Notes: generated by a model not told the origin, from the letters alone. Positions 27,018 to 36,778 are shown, numbered from the stretch's first letter. The stretch: DNA of 64,000 nucleotides from Aggregatibacter kilianii (GCF_003130255.1 NZ_NRCN01000001.1:744001-808000); one strand, 5' to 3'. Program-made: numbers and translations.

Positions 27018-27821
27018 ATGTTCATAAAACATACACCTTCTATTCAAATCGGCTTGTGGTATCACAACCAAAATGTGGATATCGTGTGGTTCGATAAACA
27101 AAACCAAGCACAATGTTTACATCTCGATGACGTGGACCTGTTGGATTTACCCGGCGCCTTAACTCGCCACTCAAATTATTTACGCAGAAGTGCGTCGTAT
27201 AAATACATAACGTCCATCATGCCGCACCAAATTTGGCAGAAAACGTTAATTCTGCCGCACAATCTCACGCCGGCGGAATGTGAACAACAATGTCATTTCA
27301 CCTTAACCAACGAGCTACCGATTCCCATTAATGAAATTTGGTATGACTACGCCGCCACGCCGTTAAAACAAGGTTTTCGGCTAGAGATTTTTGCCATTAG
27401 ACAACAAATCGCGAAAGATTATTTGCATCAATTTGCGCCTTTACAAATTGACGTGTTGGACAACACCGCCAAGGCGATATTGCGTGCAACGGAATATGTA
27501 CTGGGCAAACCGTTCCCGGCAAATGCTGTGTTGTTATATCAGGACGCACTAGGTGCATTGGCGGTGCAACATAAATTGCAGCAAACCCAAACCCTATTCC
27601 AAACGGATAAAAATTTGACCGCACTTTTAGCGCAATATTGCCAACGTTATGACGAACAGCCGGAACAGCTTTTCTATTATCAAATGGTCCGAAATGATTC
27701 TGTGGTCCCAAAACATTGGCGCCCGGTGGAAACCCATTTGCCGCTAATTGCGCTCGGCAATGCCTTATGGCAACAAGAAATACATAAAGAAGATGATGAA
27801 CTTTTTCGTTCGTTTTCTTAG
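27018..27821 (+). CDS. comA: Competence protein ComA (PilM-like)
   Basis: The 267-residue protein is first of the five-gene DNA-uptake operon between mrcA and aroK. Its position and N-terminal layout (SIQIGLWYHNQNVDIVWFD and later IWQKTLILPHNL) match PilM/HofM, an actin-like cytoplasmic protein that anchors the type IV pilus alignment complex. ATP-binding motifs are weak, as in Haemophilus ComA. It works with ComB-ComE to build the pilus that pulls DNA across the outer membrane. The next gene starts 14 bases after its stop. Confidence 0.88.
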   Translation: MFIKHTPSIQIGLWYHNQNVDIVWFDKQNQAQCLHLDDVDLLDLPGALTRHSNYLRRSASYKYITSIMPHQIWQKTLILPHNLTPAECEQQCHFTLTNELPIPINEIWYDYAATPLKQGFRLEIFAIRQQIAKDYLHQFAPLQIDVLDNTAKAILRATEYVLGKPFPANAVLLYQDALGALAVQHKLQQTQTLFQTDKNLTALLAQYCQRYDEQPEQLFYYQMVRNDSVVPKHWRPVETHLPLIALGNALWQQEIHKEDDELFRSFS

Positions 27822-27834
27822 TGCGGACTTACGA

Positions 27835-28353
27835 ATGAAAAAAGACATTAATTTACTGCCGTGGCGGGTTCAACAACGCCGCCAACAAACCAAGGCGTTA
27901 TTCACAACACTTGCCGTAGGGGCGGTAATTTGCACCGGCGGGTGGCTGGCACTACATCATGTCGCCGAACAGCATGCAGAACAAGCGGAAAAATTGCAAC
28001 TGGAACACCGTGCGTTGCAACGTGAGCTACAACTTACACAGCAACACATTCAGCAGGCAAGAGATCATCAAAACAGCGACAAGGAATCTCAACCCATTGC
28101 TAAGGAAATCGTTTTTTCACTGTTAAATCAATTAGCTGAGTTACCACTCACACAAGGTGAATTATCTGCATTATCCCTCTCGGAACAGCATTTAACGCTT
28201 ACCGGTCACAGCGTCAACCAAGAGGAATTTTCCCGGCTTAACCGCTTTCTCAGTGACCAAGCCTTGTTTCGAGAGGTGAAACTCACAGAATTTAAACCGC
28301 AACAACAAGAAATGCGGTTTCAGTTTGATCTCACATTGCAGGCACAGCCATGA
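27835..28353 (+). CDS. comB: Competence protein ComB (PilN-like)
   Basis: I start the protein at ATG 27835, giving 172 residues beginning MKKDINLLPWRVQQRRQQT. INLLPWR is the PilN motif that binds the PilM groove. Earlier in-frame ATGs lie within comA and lack this logic. One membrane helix spans about residues 20-40, and a periplasmic coiled coil (about 45-85) and ferredoxin-like domain follow. It pairs with ComC in the inner-membrane alignment complex. It overlaps the comC start by 4 bases. Confidence 0.88.
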   Translation: MKKDINLLPWRVQQRRQQTKALFTTLAVGAVICTGGWLALHHVAEQHAEQAEKLQLEHRALQRELQLTQQHIQQARDHQNSDKESQPIAKEIVFSLLNQLAELPLTQGELSALSLSEQHLTLTGHSVNQEEFSRLNRFLSDQALFREVKLTEFKPQQQEMRFQFDLTLQAQP

Positions 28354-28883
28354 AATTGATTGATAAAACCGCACTAGCCAATGCGTTAAACCATTGGTAC
28401 CAACTTTCGTCCCGACAGCAAATGGCGTTGCTATGCGCTCTAGGTGCATTGTTGCTCTATCTTCCCGCGAAACATTATTGGCAACAGCGCTCACAATTAG
28501 AACATCTCATGACACAACAGCAAACACAGCAGGCAACGTTAAGTCATCAACAAAAAATCTTAGCGGCGCTGAAAGAAAAAGCAGCTAAGCAGTTACTCAC
28601 GCCGCAATTGGCGGGCAAACTCCCCCCCATAAACCAACAAATACAACAACTTGCCCAACAATTACATATTGAACATAGCCAATGGGACTTTCGTCAAAAG
28701 CCCTTGCTGACACTACACCTAGAAGGACATTTTAACGATTTACGCCAATTTTTGACCGCACTTTTAAACGCTAACGACGAACTGGAATTGGTGGAATGGC
28801 AAATTCAAAAACTCAGCGGACAAAACAACGGCAACACCATTTCCAGCGAACTGTTATTGCAATTAAATACCAAGGAAAACTAA
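28350..28883 (+). CDS. comC: Competence protein ComC (PilO-like)
   Basis: The 177-residue protein has a membrane helix at about residues 28-46 (LLCALGALLLYLPA) and a glutamine-rich coiled coil (50-105). A small periplasmic domain follows. That is the PilO layout: a partner of PilN that sets the length of the periplasmic bridge. Start and stop overlap comB (ATGA) and comD (TAATG), showing strict coupling. An uptake signal lies inside the gene near 28756. Confidence 0.85.
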   Translation: MKLIDKTALANALNHWYQLSSRQQMALLCALGALLLYLPAKHYWQQRSQLEHLMTQQQTQQATLSHQQKILAALKEKAAKQLLTPQLAGKLPPINQQIQQLAQQLHIEHSQWDFRQKPLLTLHLEGHFNDLRQFLTALLNANDELELVEWQIQKLSGQNNGNTISSELLLQLNTKEN

Positions 28884-29278
28884 TGTTAAGACGAATTTTA
28901 TGGTTACTGATGGGACTGATATTAAGTCATACGGGCATCGCCAATGATCCCTTTGATAAAGCCCGCCGTCAGGCTATCCCCCAAACATCTGCGGAAAAAC
29001 AAGACCGCGCGCCAAGCCAAGCGTGTCACCCCACACATTCAACGATTTTTCCGCAAACCGCATTTGCACAAATTCAAGTCATCGGCGTGCTACAACATAA
29101 AACCGATTGGCAGCTCATGTTATTTTCCGAGAATCAAGTCAGCCTCGCCAAAGCGGGGGATGTTATCGCGGCAGAACACATTCAAATTGAAAAAATCGGC
29201 AAACAACACATCGATTTTTTACGTTGGGACAATGATCCCCATTGCAAAGCGACCACCCCATTTCAGCTTAAGTTTTAA
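28883..29278 (+). CDS. comD: Competence protein ComD (PilP-like)
   Basis: I start the protein at ATG 28883, which overlaps the comC stop; a longer upstream frame is out of register with the operon. The 131-residue protein has a signal peptide (about 1-20, ending SHTGIA-NDPFDKARRQ). It then has a proline/glutamine spacer and a beta-sandwich (IQVIGVLQHKTDWQLMLFSENQVSLAKAGDVIAAEHIQIEKI, quoted in two adjoining parts) typical of PilP/GspC, which docks to the secretin. No lipobox is seen, unlike PilP of Pseudomonas. Confidence 0.8.
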   Translation: MLRRILWLLMGLILSHTGIANDPFDKARRQAIPQTSAEKQDRAPSQACHPTHSTIFPQTAFAQIQVIGVLQHKTDWQLMLFSENQVSLAKAGDVIAAEHIQIEKIGKQHIDFLRWDNDPHCKATTPFQLKF

Positions 29279-29287
29279 GGAATCCTT

Positions 29288-30712
29288 ATGAAATTACCTC
29301 TGCTCTACCGCGTAAAGTGCGGTCTGTTTTTCAGTTGTTTTTTGAGTTTTGCCATGAGCCTTTCCGTTCATGCGGAACAAAATCAGGTATTTTCCATTCG
29401 GCTGAAACAAGCGCCCTTGGTACTCACTCTGCAACAATTGGCGTTGGCGCAAAATGTCAATTTGATTATTGATGATGAATTGCAAGGCACGGTTTCGCTC
29501 CAACTGGAAAATGTGGATTTAGATCAGCTGTTTCGCTCCGTTGCTAAAATTAAGCAGTTGGATTTGTGGCAGGAAAATGGGATTTATTATTTAAGCAAAC
29601 TCGATACTTCCGCTAAATTTGCCACCAAAATGGACGAATCCTTTATCCTTCCTGCCGTGATGACGGAAGAACCGACGCGACTCACCACCGCTACCATTAA
29701 ATTGAATTTTGCTAAAGCCTCGGAAGTGATGAAATCACTCACCGGCGGTAGCGGTTCGTTACTTTCCCCAAACGGTAGCCTCACTTTTGATGATCGCAGT
29801 AACTTGTTGTTAATTCAAGACGAACCGAAATCCATCGCTAACCTGAAAAAGCTGATTAAAGAATTAGATAAGCCCATTGAACAAATCGCCATTGAAGCCA
29901 GAATTGTCACCATGAACGGCGAAAGTCTAAAAGAATTGGGCGTACGCTGGGGCATTTTTAACCCCACCGAAAATGCACATCGTATCGGCGGAAGTTTGGC
30001 GGGTAACGGCTTTGACAATATCACCAACCAATTAAACGTCAACTTTCCTACAGCCACCACCCCTGCCGGATCCGTCGCACTGCAGGTGGCGAAAATCAAC
30101 GGACGACTTTTGGACTTAGAATTGACCGCACTTGAACGGGAAAATAATGTAGAAATTATTGCCAGCCCGCGATTGCTCACAACCAATAAAAAAGCCGCCA
30201 GCATCAAGCAAGGAACGGAATTGCCGTATATTTTGGTGAATGAAAAAAGCGGCTCACAAAGCGTGGAATTTCGTGAGGCCGTGTTAGGCTTGGAAGTGAC
30301 ACCGCATATTTCACAAGATAAACAAATTCTGTTGGATTTAGTGGTCAGTCAAAATGCACCCGGTAGCCGGGTAGCACATGGTTTGGGCGAAGTCGTCTCC
30401 ATTGATAAACAGGAAATCAACACCCAAGTCTTTGCTAAAGACGGAGAAACCATCGTGTTGGGCGGTGTATTTCACGATACCATCACTAAAAACGTGGACA
30501 AAGTGCCCTTGTTGGGAGACATTCCGGGCGTAAAATACTTGTTTAGCAAAGAAAGCGAACGTCATCAAAAACGGGAATTGGTGATTTTCGTCACACCGCA
30601 TATTTTACGCCAAGGAGAAACCTTAGAATCCTTTAAACAAGAACAGGGCATAACACAGCAAACTAAAATGCTCCCCACACAAAACACGCATAAAAATCCA
30701 ACAAAATCGTAG
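29288..30712 (+). CDS. comE: Competence secretin ComE (PilQ-like)
   Basis: The 474-residue protein has a signal peptide ending SVHA-EQ near residue 29. STN/N0 (VFSIRLKQAPLVLTLQQLALAQNVNLIIDDEL) and N1 domains follow, then a secretin core with VPLLGDIPGVKYLFSKES and ELVIFVTPHIL, the conserved end of the gate. It forms the outer-membrane pore for the DNA-uptake pilus. The first codons include an uptake signal (AAAGTGCGGTC at 29315-29325) that encodes part of the signal peptide. aroK follows 215 bases later with no comF between, unlike H. influenzae. Confidence 0.94.
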   Translation: MKLPLLYRVKCGLFFSCFLSFAMSLSVHAEQNQVFSIRLKQAPLVLTLQQLALAQNVNLIIDDELQGTVSLQLENVDLDQLFRSVAKIKQLDLWQENGIYYLSKLDTSAKFATKMDESFILPAVMTEEPTRLTTATIKLNFAKASEVMKSLTGGSGSLLSPNGSLTFDDRSNLLLIQDEPKSIANLKKLIKELDKPIEQIAIEARIVTMNGESLKELGVRWGIFNPTENAHRIGGSLAGNGFDNITNQLNVNFPTATTPAGSVALQVAKINGRLLDLELTALERENNVEIIASPRLLTTNKKAASIKQGTELPYILVNEKSGSQSVEFREAVLGLEVTPHISQDKQILLDLVVSQNAPGSRVAHGLGEVVSIDKQEINTQVFAKDGETIVLGGVFHDTITKNVDKVPLLGDIPGVKYLFSKESERHQKRELVIFVTPHILRQGETLESFKQEQGITQQTKMLPTQNTHKNPTKS

Positions 30713-30927
30713 TTAATTTGGCATTTCCTATTAATAGGCGAAATAAATATCCTGTTTAGGTTGAAAAAGAGGGGCGTTTATTGAGATAATCTCGACAATT
30801 TTGGGGTGATCTTTTCAACTCTATTCAAAAAAAAACTCTCATGCGGCCACATTGTATTATTTGCGGTCGTTTCTTATTTTATAAAAGATCACATTCTTTC
30901 CGACCATATAAGTTTAAGACGATAACA

Positions 30928-31455
30928 ATGGCAGAAAAACGTAATATTTTTTTGGTGGGACCAATGGGCGCAGGAAAAAGCACTATAGGTCGCCAGTTAG
31001 CACAATTATTAAGCATGGATTTCGTTGATACCGACGCCGAAATTGAAGAACGCGCCGGTGCGGATATCGGCTGGATTTTCGATGTTGAAGGCGAGGCCGG
31101 TTTCCGTAAAAGAGAAGAACGTATCATCAACGAATTGACCCAGCGTCAAGGTATTGTGCTATCCACCGGCGGTGGCGCAATTTTATCTAAGGAAAGCCGC
31201 AATCACCTCTCCGCACGCGGCATTGTCGTGTATTTGGAAACCACAGTAGAAAAACAATATCAACGCACCCAACGGGACAAAAAACGCCCGTTATTGCAAG
31301 ATGCCGAAGATCCGCGTCAAGTGTTGGAAGACTTGGCAAAAATCCGCAACCCACTCTACGAAGAAGTGGCCGACATTACTCTCCCGACAGATGAACAAAG
31401 CGCTAAAGTGATGGCAACCCAAATTATTGATCTTATCGATAACTACAACGGTTAA
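30928..31455 (+). CDS. aroK: Shikimate kinase
   Basis: The 175-residue protein starts at ATG 30928, [26 protein letters not shown], with Walker A at residues 10-18. [12 protein letters not shown] supplies the shikimate-binding Asp-Arg pair, and GGG at STGGGAIL is the substrate loop. The frame extends upstream (ATG 30841), but the family starts here. It phosphorylates shikimate in aromatic amino acid synthesis. The pilQ-aroK-aroB order is the ancestral gammaproteobacterial one. The 215-base gap before it holds a 12-bp palindrome (30727-30738) of unknown role. Confidence 0.96.
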   Translation: MAEKRNIFLVGPMGAGKSTIGRQLAQLLSMDFVDTDAEIEERAGADIGWIFDVEGEAGFRKREERIINELTQRQGIVLSTGGGAILSKESRNHLSARGIVVYLETTVEKQYQRTQRDKKRPLLQDAEDPRQVLEDLAKIRNPLYEEVADITLPTDEQSAKVMATQIIDLIDNYNG

Positions 31456-31476
31456 ATAACGTAAAAGGCCTATCAA

Positions 31477-32565
31477 ATGCTGTGTGTAAATGTTGAACTG
31501 AAAGAACGTCGCTACCCGATTTATATCGGCGCAGGTTTATTAACAAATACCGATTGTTATCCACTAAAACAAGGCAATAAGGTAATGATCGTCAGCAATC
31601 CAACCGTTGCACACTACTATTTGGCTACCGTTACCGAAACATTGGAAAAAATCGGTTGTATCGTTGAATATGTTCTCTTACCCGATGGCGAGCAATACAA
31701 AACCCTCGACTCTTTAAATCTCATTTTTACCGCACTTTTAAAAGCGAATCACGGCCGCGATACCACTATTGTCGCCCTAGGCGGTGGCGTGATCGGTGAC
31801 GTTGCCGGATTTGCGGCGGCAAGCTATCAACGCGGTGTACGCTTCATTCAAATCCCAACGACCTTATTGGCGCAGGTGGATTCCTCCGTCGGCGGCAAAA
31901 CTGCGGTAAACCATGAACTCGGCAAAAATATGATCGGTGCGTTTTATCAACCAACGGCCGTCATCATCGATACGCTAACCCTAAACACATTGCCGAAACG
32001 GGAAGTCAATGCCGGGTTGGCGGAAGTGATTAAATACGGCGCAATTTTAGATTTACCTTTCTTTGACTGGCTGGAACAACACATTGATGAACTGGTAGCG
32101 TTAGACCAAACAGCCTTGAAACAATGTATTGCCCGTTGTTGCCAACTAAAAGCCGATATTGTCGCCCGAGATGAAACGGAAAAAGGCGATCGCGCCTTAC
32201 TAAATCTCGGCCACACTTTCGGCCATGCCATTGAAACCCACCTAGGTTATGGAAACTGGTTACACGGTGAAGCGGTAGCAGCAGGTTGCATGATGGCCGC
32301 AGTGTTATCGGAAAAATTAGGTGATTTAACACCGGCTGATGTGGCGCGTTTAGAAAAGCTCTTAGCACGCGCCAATTTACCTACTGTTTCACCGGATGGC
32401 ATGACCGCACAGGATTATTTGCCACTTATGATGCGCGATAAAAAAGTATTGAACGGCAAACTCCGTTTTGTCTTACTAAAAGCCCTTGGACAGGCCTACG
32501 TTGCCACCGAAATAGACCAAGATCTTGTGGTTGACGCCATTCATTGTTGTTCCCAATTTGACTAA
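31477..32565 (+). CDS. aroB: 3-dehydroquinate synthase
   Basis: The 362-residue protein has the NAD-binding [13 protein letters not shown] and [16 protein letters not shown], the substrate-binding [12 protein letters not shown], and the metal ligands in [11 protein letters not shown] and the LHGEAVAAG His. It converts DAHP to 3-dehydroquinate, the second shikimate step. It follows aroK by 21 bases and precedes dam by 5, so the three are one unit. Confidence 0.97.
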   Translation: MLCVNVELKERRYPIYIGAGLLTNTDCYPLKQGNKVMIVSNPTVAHYYLATVTETLEKIGCIVEYVLLPDGEQYKTLDSLNLIFTALLKANHGRDTTIVALGGGVIGDVAGFAAASYQRGVRFIQIPTTLLAQVDSSVGGKTAVNHELGKNMIGAFYQPTAVIIDTLTLNTLPKREVNAGLAEVIKYGAILDLPFFDWLEQHIDELVALDQTALKQCIARCCQLKADIVARDETEKGDRALLNLGHTFGHAIETHLGYGNWLHGEAVAAGCMMAAVLSEKLGDLTPADVARLEKLLARANLPTVSPDGMTAQDYLPLMMRDKKVLNGKLRFVLLKALGQAYVATEIDQDLVVDAIHCCSQFD

Positions 32566-32570
32566 TCAAC

Positions 32571-33425
32571 ATGCCTGAACCCGCCAAACCCGTTGTGAAA
32601 ACCAAAAGCCGCCCTTTCCTAAAATGGGCGGGGGGAAAATTTCGGCTCACCGATGAGATCAACCGATTATTGCCCAAAAGAAAACAATGCTTGGTAGAAC
32701 CTTTTGTAGGAGCCGGTGCGGTATTTCTCAACAGCAATTTCAAACGTTATATTCTGGCGGATATCAACCCCGATTTAATCAATTTGTTTAACATCGTAAA
32801 ACAAGACGTTGATGCCTACATTTTGGCAGCCAAACCGATTTTCTTTCACCCTGAAGCCAACACGGAAAACTACTACTACACCAAACGGGATGAATTTAAT
32901 CAAAGCACGGATATTTTCCAACGCTCCGTCTTGTTTCTGTATTTAAACCGTTTCGGCTTTAACGGCTTATGTCGCTACAACTCTAAAAACGAATTTAACG
33001 TGCCTTTCGGTGATTACAAAACCCATTATTTCCCGGAAGAAGAATTACGTTTCTTTGCCGCTAAAGCGCAAAGTGCGGTCTTTATTTGCGCCGATTTTCA
33101 ACAAACCTTTCAAATGGCAGATGAAAATTCCGTCATCTACTGCGACCCACCCTATGCCCCACTCTCACAAGACAGCAACTTTACCAATTATTCCGGCAAG
33201 CTATTTTCCATCAATCACCAACAGGAACTTGCCGCGCTTGCCAAACACACCACGGAACAGCGCAACATTCAAGTGCTGATCTCCAACCACGACACCCCTT
33301 TCACCCGCGAAATCTACCAAGGCGCCAAAATCCGTCGCCTAAAAGTGCAACGCTCTATCAGCCAATCGCCGCATAAGCGAATTAAGGTGAAAGAATTAAT
33401 TGCGTTGTTTAAAACAAAAAAATAA
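32571..33425 (+). CDS. dam: DNA adenine methylase (GATC)
   Basis: The 284-residue protein has the SAM motif PFVGAGAVFLN, the N-terminal FLKWAGGKFRL and the catalytic DPPY in YCDPPYAPLSQ. It also has SNHDTPFTREIYQGA at the end. This is the alpha-class Dam layout, which methylates adenine in GATC and directs mismatch repair and replication timing. The aroK-aroB-dam order matches H. influenzae, with no damX between. It is a chromosomal housekeeping copy rather than a phage enzyme. Confidence 0.95.
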   Translation: MPEPAKPVVKTKSRPFLKWAGGKFRLTDEINRLLPKRKQCLVEPFVGAGAVFLNSNFKRYILADINPDLINLFNIVKQDVDAYILAAKPIFFHPEANTENYYYTKRDEFNQSTDIFQRSVLFLYLNRFGFNGLCRYNSKNEFNVPFGDYKTHYFPEEELRFFAAKAQSAVFICADFQQTFQMADENSVIYCDPPYAPLSQDSNFTNYSGKLFSINHQQELAALAKHTTEQRNIQVLISNHDTPFTREIYQGAKIRRLKVQRSISQSPHKRIKVKELIALFKTKK

Positions 33426-33509
33426 TCCGAAAATCGACCGCACTTTACCCCGTTTAAAAGTGGCAAACGCAATCAGTTTGAGCATAGAGAATGATATGTT
33501 GCTAAAAGT

Positions 33510-33547
33510 AGCGTGCATTTCCTCACGCGCGCTTGTATCTGACTAAA
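33510..33547. repeat. Solo copy of MITE-type hairpin arm
   Basis: This 38-base stretch matches 31 of 38 bases of the left arm of the element at 49339 (position for position 33510-33547 against 49340-49377). It contains the same GCG/CGC hairpin followed by TATCT-ACTAAA. The similarity continues weakly (ACAAA-TGAAG). The 223-base gap 33426-33648 that holds it has no gene but includes two uptake signals. Confidence 0.6.
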
Positions 33548-33648
33548 GAAAACATAAAATAACGACAAATTGAAGCGGTGTTTTCATCGGAATTCAAAAA
33601 CAACTTAAAAATGCACCGCACTTTATTAACTCTTAAGGAGAACTCTTC

Positions 33649-34353
33649 GTGTTATTAAAAAAATTATTCGGCATGATCCAATTTAGCGGCTATAAAAGTT
33701 TTTCAAGTTTGTATGATCACTATGCGATTCTTGGGTTTGAAAAACAGCTTAATTTTGCCGAACAGGTGGAAAATTTAGATTGGAACGTGGATTTGAAAGC
33801 AGGAAAAATCACCTTCGGCGAGCAATACACTTACCCGGTTCAGGTGCTGGGGTCTTTCTCTTTCGAAAACAAAACCTGGCTTTGGAGTTGGGCGAATAAA
33901 GCCGCCAATATTCCTGCGAAGTTGTTGGAACTGGCAAAGGAATTTCGCGCTTACGGCAAAAAATACAAAATTGACGAACTCACAAAAGCAAGTCGAGAAT
34001 TAGCCTTGAATGATGTGCATAGTTTTGGCTTAGTCGCATTGGGCATGTTTGAGGCCGACGGGTATTATGTAGGAAACTTCGGCGCAGGCGCATTGTTGGT
34101 GACAGTGAAAGATCGCAGTTTGCGCCAAGCTTCATCTTTGGAAGAGGCGCATTTGAAAATCTTGTCTGTTTATCCGCAATTCATTTCATTATTTGAAATT
34201 AAAGCACAGAAAAAAGTGCTCCAAAATTATGTAACAGCAAAGGAATATCGCATTATCGAAAATACGGAAACCCATTTAATCGCCCGCCGTGGAGAAAAGG
34301 AAATTATCGGCATTTTTGACGAAGAAGACCGATTAACTCAGTTAAAAGGATAA
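33649..34353 (+). CDS. DUF6882-like hypothetical protein
   Basis: The 234-residue cytoplasmic protein starts at GTG 33649 after AAGGAGAAC. The segment TWLWSWANKAANIPAKLLELA (near residues 85-105) is the mark of the DUF6882 family, whose function is unknown. No catalytic motif, signal peptide or membrane helix is seen. It lies just outside the left repeat of the cdi island and is transcribed towards it, with a paired-uptake-signal hairpin after the stop. Position next to a toxin locus makes an immunity-like role possible but unsupported. Confidence 0.65.
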   Translation: MLLKKLFGMIQFSGYKSFSSLYDHYAILGFEKQLNFAEQVENLDWNVDLKAGKITFGEQYTYPVQVLGSFSFENKTWLWSWANKAANIPAKLLELAKEFRAYGKKYKIDELTKASRELALNDVHSFGLVALGMFEADGYYVGNFGAGALLVTVKDRSLRQASSLEEAHLKILSVYPQFISLFEIKAQKKVLQNYVTAKEYRIIENTETHLIARRGEKEIIGIFDEEDRLTQLKG

Positions 34354-34945
34354 TTCCACATTTAAAGTGCGGTCAAATTTTACGATATTTAAAGCGAAAA
34401 AACGCACGAAAAAATGACCGCACTTTTACGTTAAAAATACACTGACCTTATATTACCAAAAAACTAAGAGCTGATATTACATCAGCCCCTTTCTTATTTA
34501 TTTTATATTCGTTAGAACGTTTGGTTCCATATAACTATATTTACATTCCAACACAAGATTTTCATTCATATTTTCATCGATAGAAAACCCAAAGCATTAG
34601 CCTGCTTTATCAATAAAATTTTGCACATAAGATGTATTTAGCCTTACCTTACCCATTATAAATACACTTATTTACAACAACTTAAACCGAGCACAGCCAA
34701 AATCCGCTTAAATCAAAAACATTTTAAATGTGTATCTTTGATAGATAAATAGTTTGACACGGCCCTTCATTTAGATATTTGAATAAGGTCAATCAATTAC
34801 GGATACCTTGTAGTGATATAAAGAATAGCATTTTTAGAAAATCGTTCATAAATGTTGTCATAAATATTGATTTTTTAGTTTATTTTGTTAATGATATATC
34901 CCTCAATTTCAAATAACACATTGTGTAGTATAGAACTTTTATTTT
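34354..34945. other. 592-base gene-free stretch before cdiB
   Basis: It holds the left copy of the island-flanking repeat (34364-34519) and then about 425 bases of very AT-rich DNA without a credible gene. A TTGACA at 34754-34759 has only a poor -10 partner, so the cdiB promoter is not clear. No tRNA or integrase remnant was recognised. Confidence 0.6.
34364..34519. repeat. Left copy of direct repeat flanking the cdi island
   Basis: These 156 bases align over their length with 51379-51537. Both start AAAGTGCGGTCAAA, share GATATT, AAAAACGCAC and AAAATGACCGCACTTTT, contain a hairpin at the same place, and end ATTCGTTAGAACG. In the right copy the last bases are the final codons of ssb; here they end in unrelated sequence, so this copy is a displaced duplicate. 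Its hairpin has decayed (GCTGAT/ATCAGC instead of the perfect 11-bp stem). Confidence 0.8.
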
Positions 34946-36709
34946 ATGAAACATCTATTTTCTTTATTGACCTTTGGGTTTAGCCTAAGCCTCCCATTAT
35001 CGCTTTATGCAAACCCTAACTATGAACCTAGTGCGACAGAAAAACAAATTACCACTCGTCAGCAACAACAGCAATCCGAATTAAATTCCGCTATTCAATC
35101 TCAACAAGTACAAGCCCCGAATGTGCGTCTTGAAGCGGAAAAAACCCAATCGACCGCTTTCCCCGCAAATGAAGCGCAATGCTTTCCCATTCATCAGCTT
35201 GTTCTAACCGATTATCAACATACAGTTTCAGAATCCATACCATTTTCCCCAAGCCAATTTTCCTGGGCAAAAAGTGCGGTCTATTCTGAGGGCGATTTTG
35301 CTTTGCCTGCTTGTGTTGGTGCGCAAGGAATTAACGTGCTATTACGCCGAATTCAAAATCGCTTGATTGAGCAGGGTTATGTGACTACACGTGTGGTTGC
35401 CGAACCACAGGATTTGCGTACGGGCATACTGAAACTGACGGTAATTCCCGGTAAAGTTGGACACATCCAATTACGAGATCAAAGTGTCACTCCATTTGCA
35501 ACGAGAGGTATGCTCTGGTTTTCTATGCCGATGGCGCAAGGAGATTTATTGAATATACGCGACATTGAGCAAGGATTAGAAAACCTCAAACGAGTACCAA
35601 CGGCGGATGCTAATATTGAACTTCAGCCGGGCGAAGCCATGGGAGAAACGGATGTAGTGGTAACATATAAACAACAAATACCCTTTCATTTAACCTTAGG
35701 GGTGGATGATTCGGGTTCCAAAGCCACTGGTCGCATGCAGGGCTCCGCGACTTTTTCTTTGGATAATCCGTTTCATTTAAACGATATGTTTTATATTAGT
35801 GGCACCCGTAGTTTTAAACGCCATAGCGATGCAGCCGACGGTGATTATGGTAGCCAAAATCTGAGTTTGTATTATTCAATTCCGTGGAAAAACTATTTAC
35901 TGACGCTTTCCGGCTCCCGTTATACCTATCACCAAACCGTTGCCGGTGCCTTTGAATCCTATGAGTATTCCGGTGAAAGCCAACAAATGAAAGCGAATTT
36001 AAGTCGCTTATTATCTCGTGGAAGTCTTCATAAAACCTATGTTAATGCAGCGTTATGGACGAAAAAATCACATAACTATATTAATGACACAGAGGTAGAA
36101 GTACAACGTCGTCGTACAGCGGGTTGGGAAGTGGGACTTAATCACACCCAATACATTGGTGAAACAGTGTTACAACTGTTTGCGAACTATAAACGTGGTA
36201 CGGGGGGTAATAATGCCTTACCAGCTCCAGAAGAAGAGTTTGGCGAAGGAACTTCCCGTATGCAAATTTTTACTGCAGGTGTTGATTTTACCTATCCTTT
36301 CACTATTGGCAATCAACCTTTCCGTTTTAATACAGCGTTGAATGGACAATGGAATGGTACACCTTTAACACAACAAGATAAATTTAGTATTGGTGGTCGT
36401 TATACCGTACGTGGATTTGATGGCGAGCTATCACTTTCCGGTGAAAAAGGTTGGTTATGGCGAAATGAGCTCGGTTGGAATATCGCCAATAAGGGACATG
36501 AGCTTTATTTAGGGATTGACCAAGGTAGAGTTAATTCCAGTCAAAAAGAAATGAATATTAGTAATACATTGATAGGTGGTGTTGTTGGGCTTCGCGGTAA
36601 TTTATGGGGATTAAATTATGATTATTTTGTGGGTACTCCGATTAAAAAGCCGGAAGGATTTAAAACCAGTCATGTGACAACCGGATTTAATGTGAGCTAC
36701 CGTTTTTAA
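34946..36709 (+). CDS. cdiB: Two-partner secretion transporter CdiB (ShlB/FhaC family)
   Basis: The 587-residue outer-membrane protein has a signal peptide ending near residue 22 (LYA-NPNYEPS) and a Q-rich plug-helix linker. Two POTRA domains (ACVGAQGINVLLRRIQNRLIEQGY and ILKLTVIPGKVGHIQL) lead into a 16-strand barrel with the lid-lock motif VRGF at residues 488-491. The last residue is Phe (NVSYRF), as needed for BAM assembly. It secretes the 4013-residue partner encoded 69 bases downstream. An uptake signal lies within it (35271-35281). FhaC/HecB is an equivalent name; the neighbouring toxin and immunity gene favour CdiB. Confidence 0.93.
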   Translation: MKHLFSLLTFGFSLSLPLSLYANPNYEPSATEKQITTRQQQQQSELNSAIQSQQVQAPNVRLEAEKTQSTAFPANEAQCFPIHQLVLTDYQHTVSESIPFSPSQFSWAKSAVYSEGDFALPACVGAQGINVLLRRIQNRLIEQGYVTTRVVAEPQDLRTGILKLTVIPGKVGHIQLRDQSVTPFATRGMLWFSMPMAQGDLLNIRDIEQGLENLKRVPTADANIELQPGEAMGETDVVVTYKQQIPFHLTLGVDDSGSKATGRMQGSATFSLDNPFHLNDMFYISGTRSFKRHSDAADGDYGSQNLSLYYSIPWKNYLLTLSGSRYTYHQTVAGAFESYEYSGESQQMKANLSRLLSRGSLHKTYVNAALWTKKSHNYINDTEVEVQRRRTAGWEVGLNHTQYIGETVLQLFANYKRGTGGNNALPAPEEEFGEGTSRMQIFTAGVDFTYPFTIGNQPFRFNTALNGQWNGTPLTQQDKFSIGGRYTVRGFDGELSLSGEKGWLWRNELGWNIANKGHELYLGIDQGRVNSSQKEMNISNTLIGGVVGLRGNLWGLNYDYFVGTPIKKPEGFKTSHVTTGFNVSYRF

Positions 36710-36778
36710 TGCTCACGCTTTTAGATGAATAAATTGATTAAACCCAAACCGAATTTAAAATTTAAAGGAAATTAAAAA

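Noticed and set aside
34520-34945. Promoter of cdiB at TTGACA 34754
   Set aside because: The -35 is perfect but the bases at the right distance (TATTTG or ATTTGA) are a poor -10, so no promoter is claimed.
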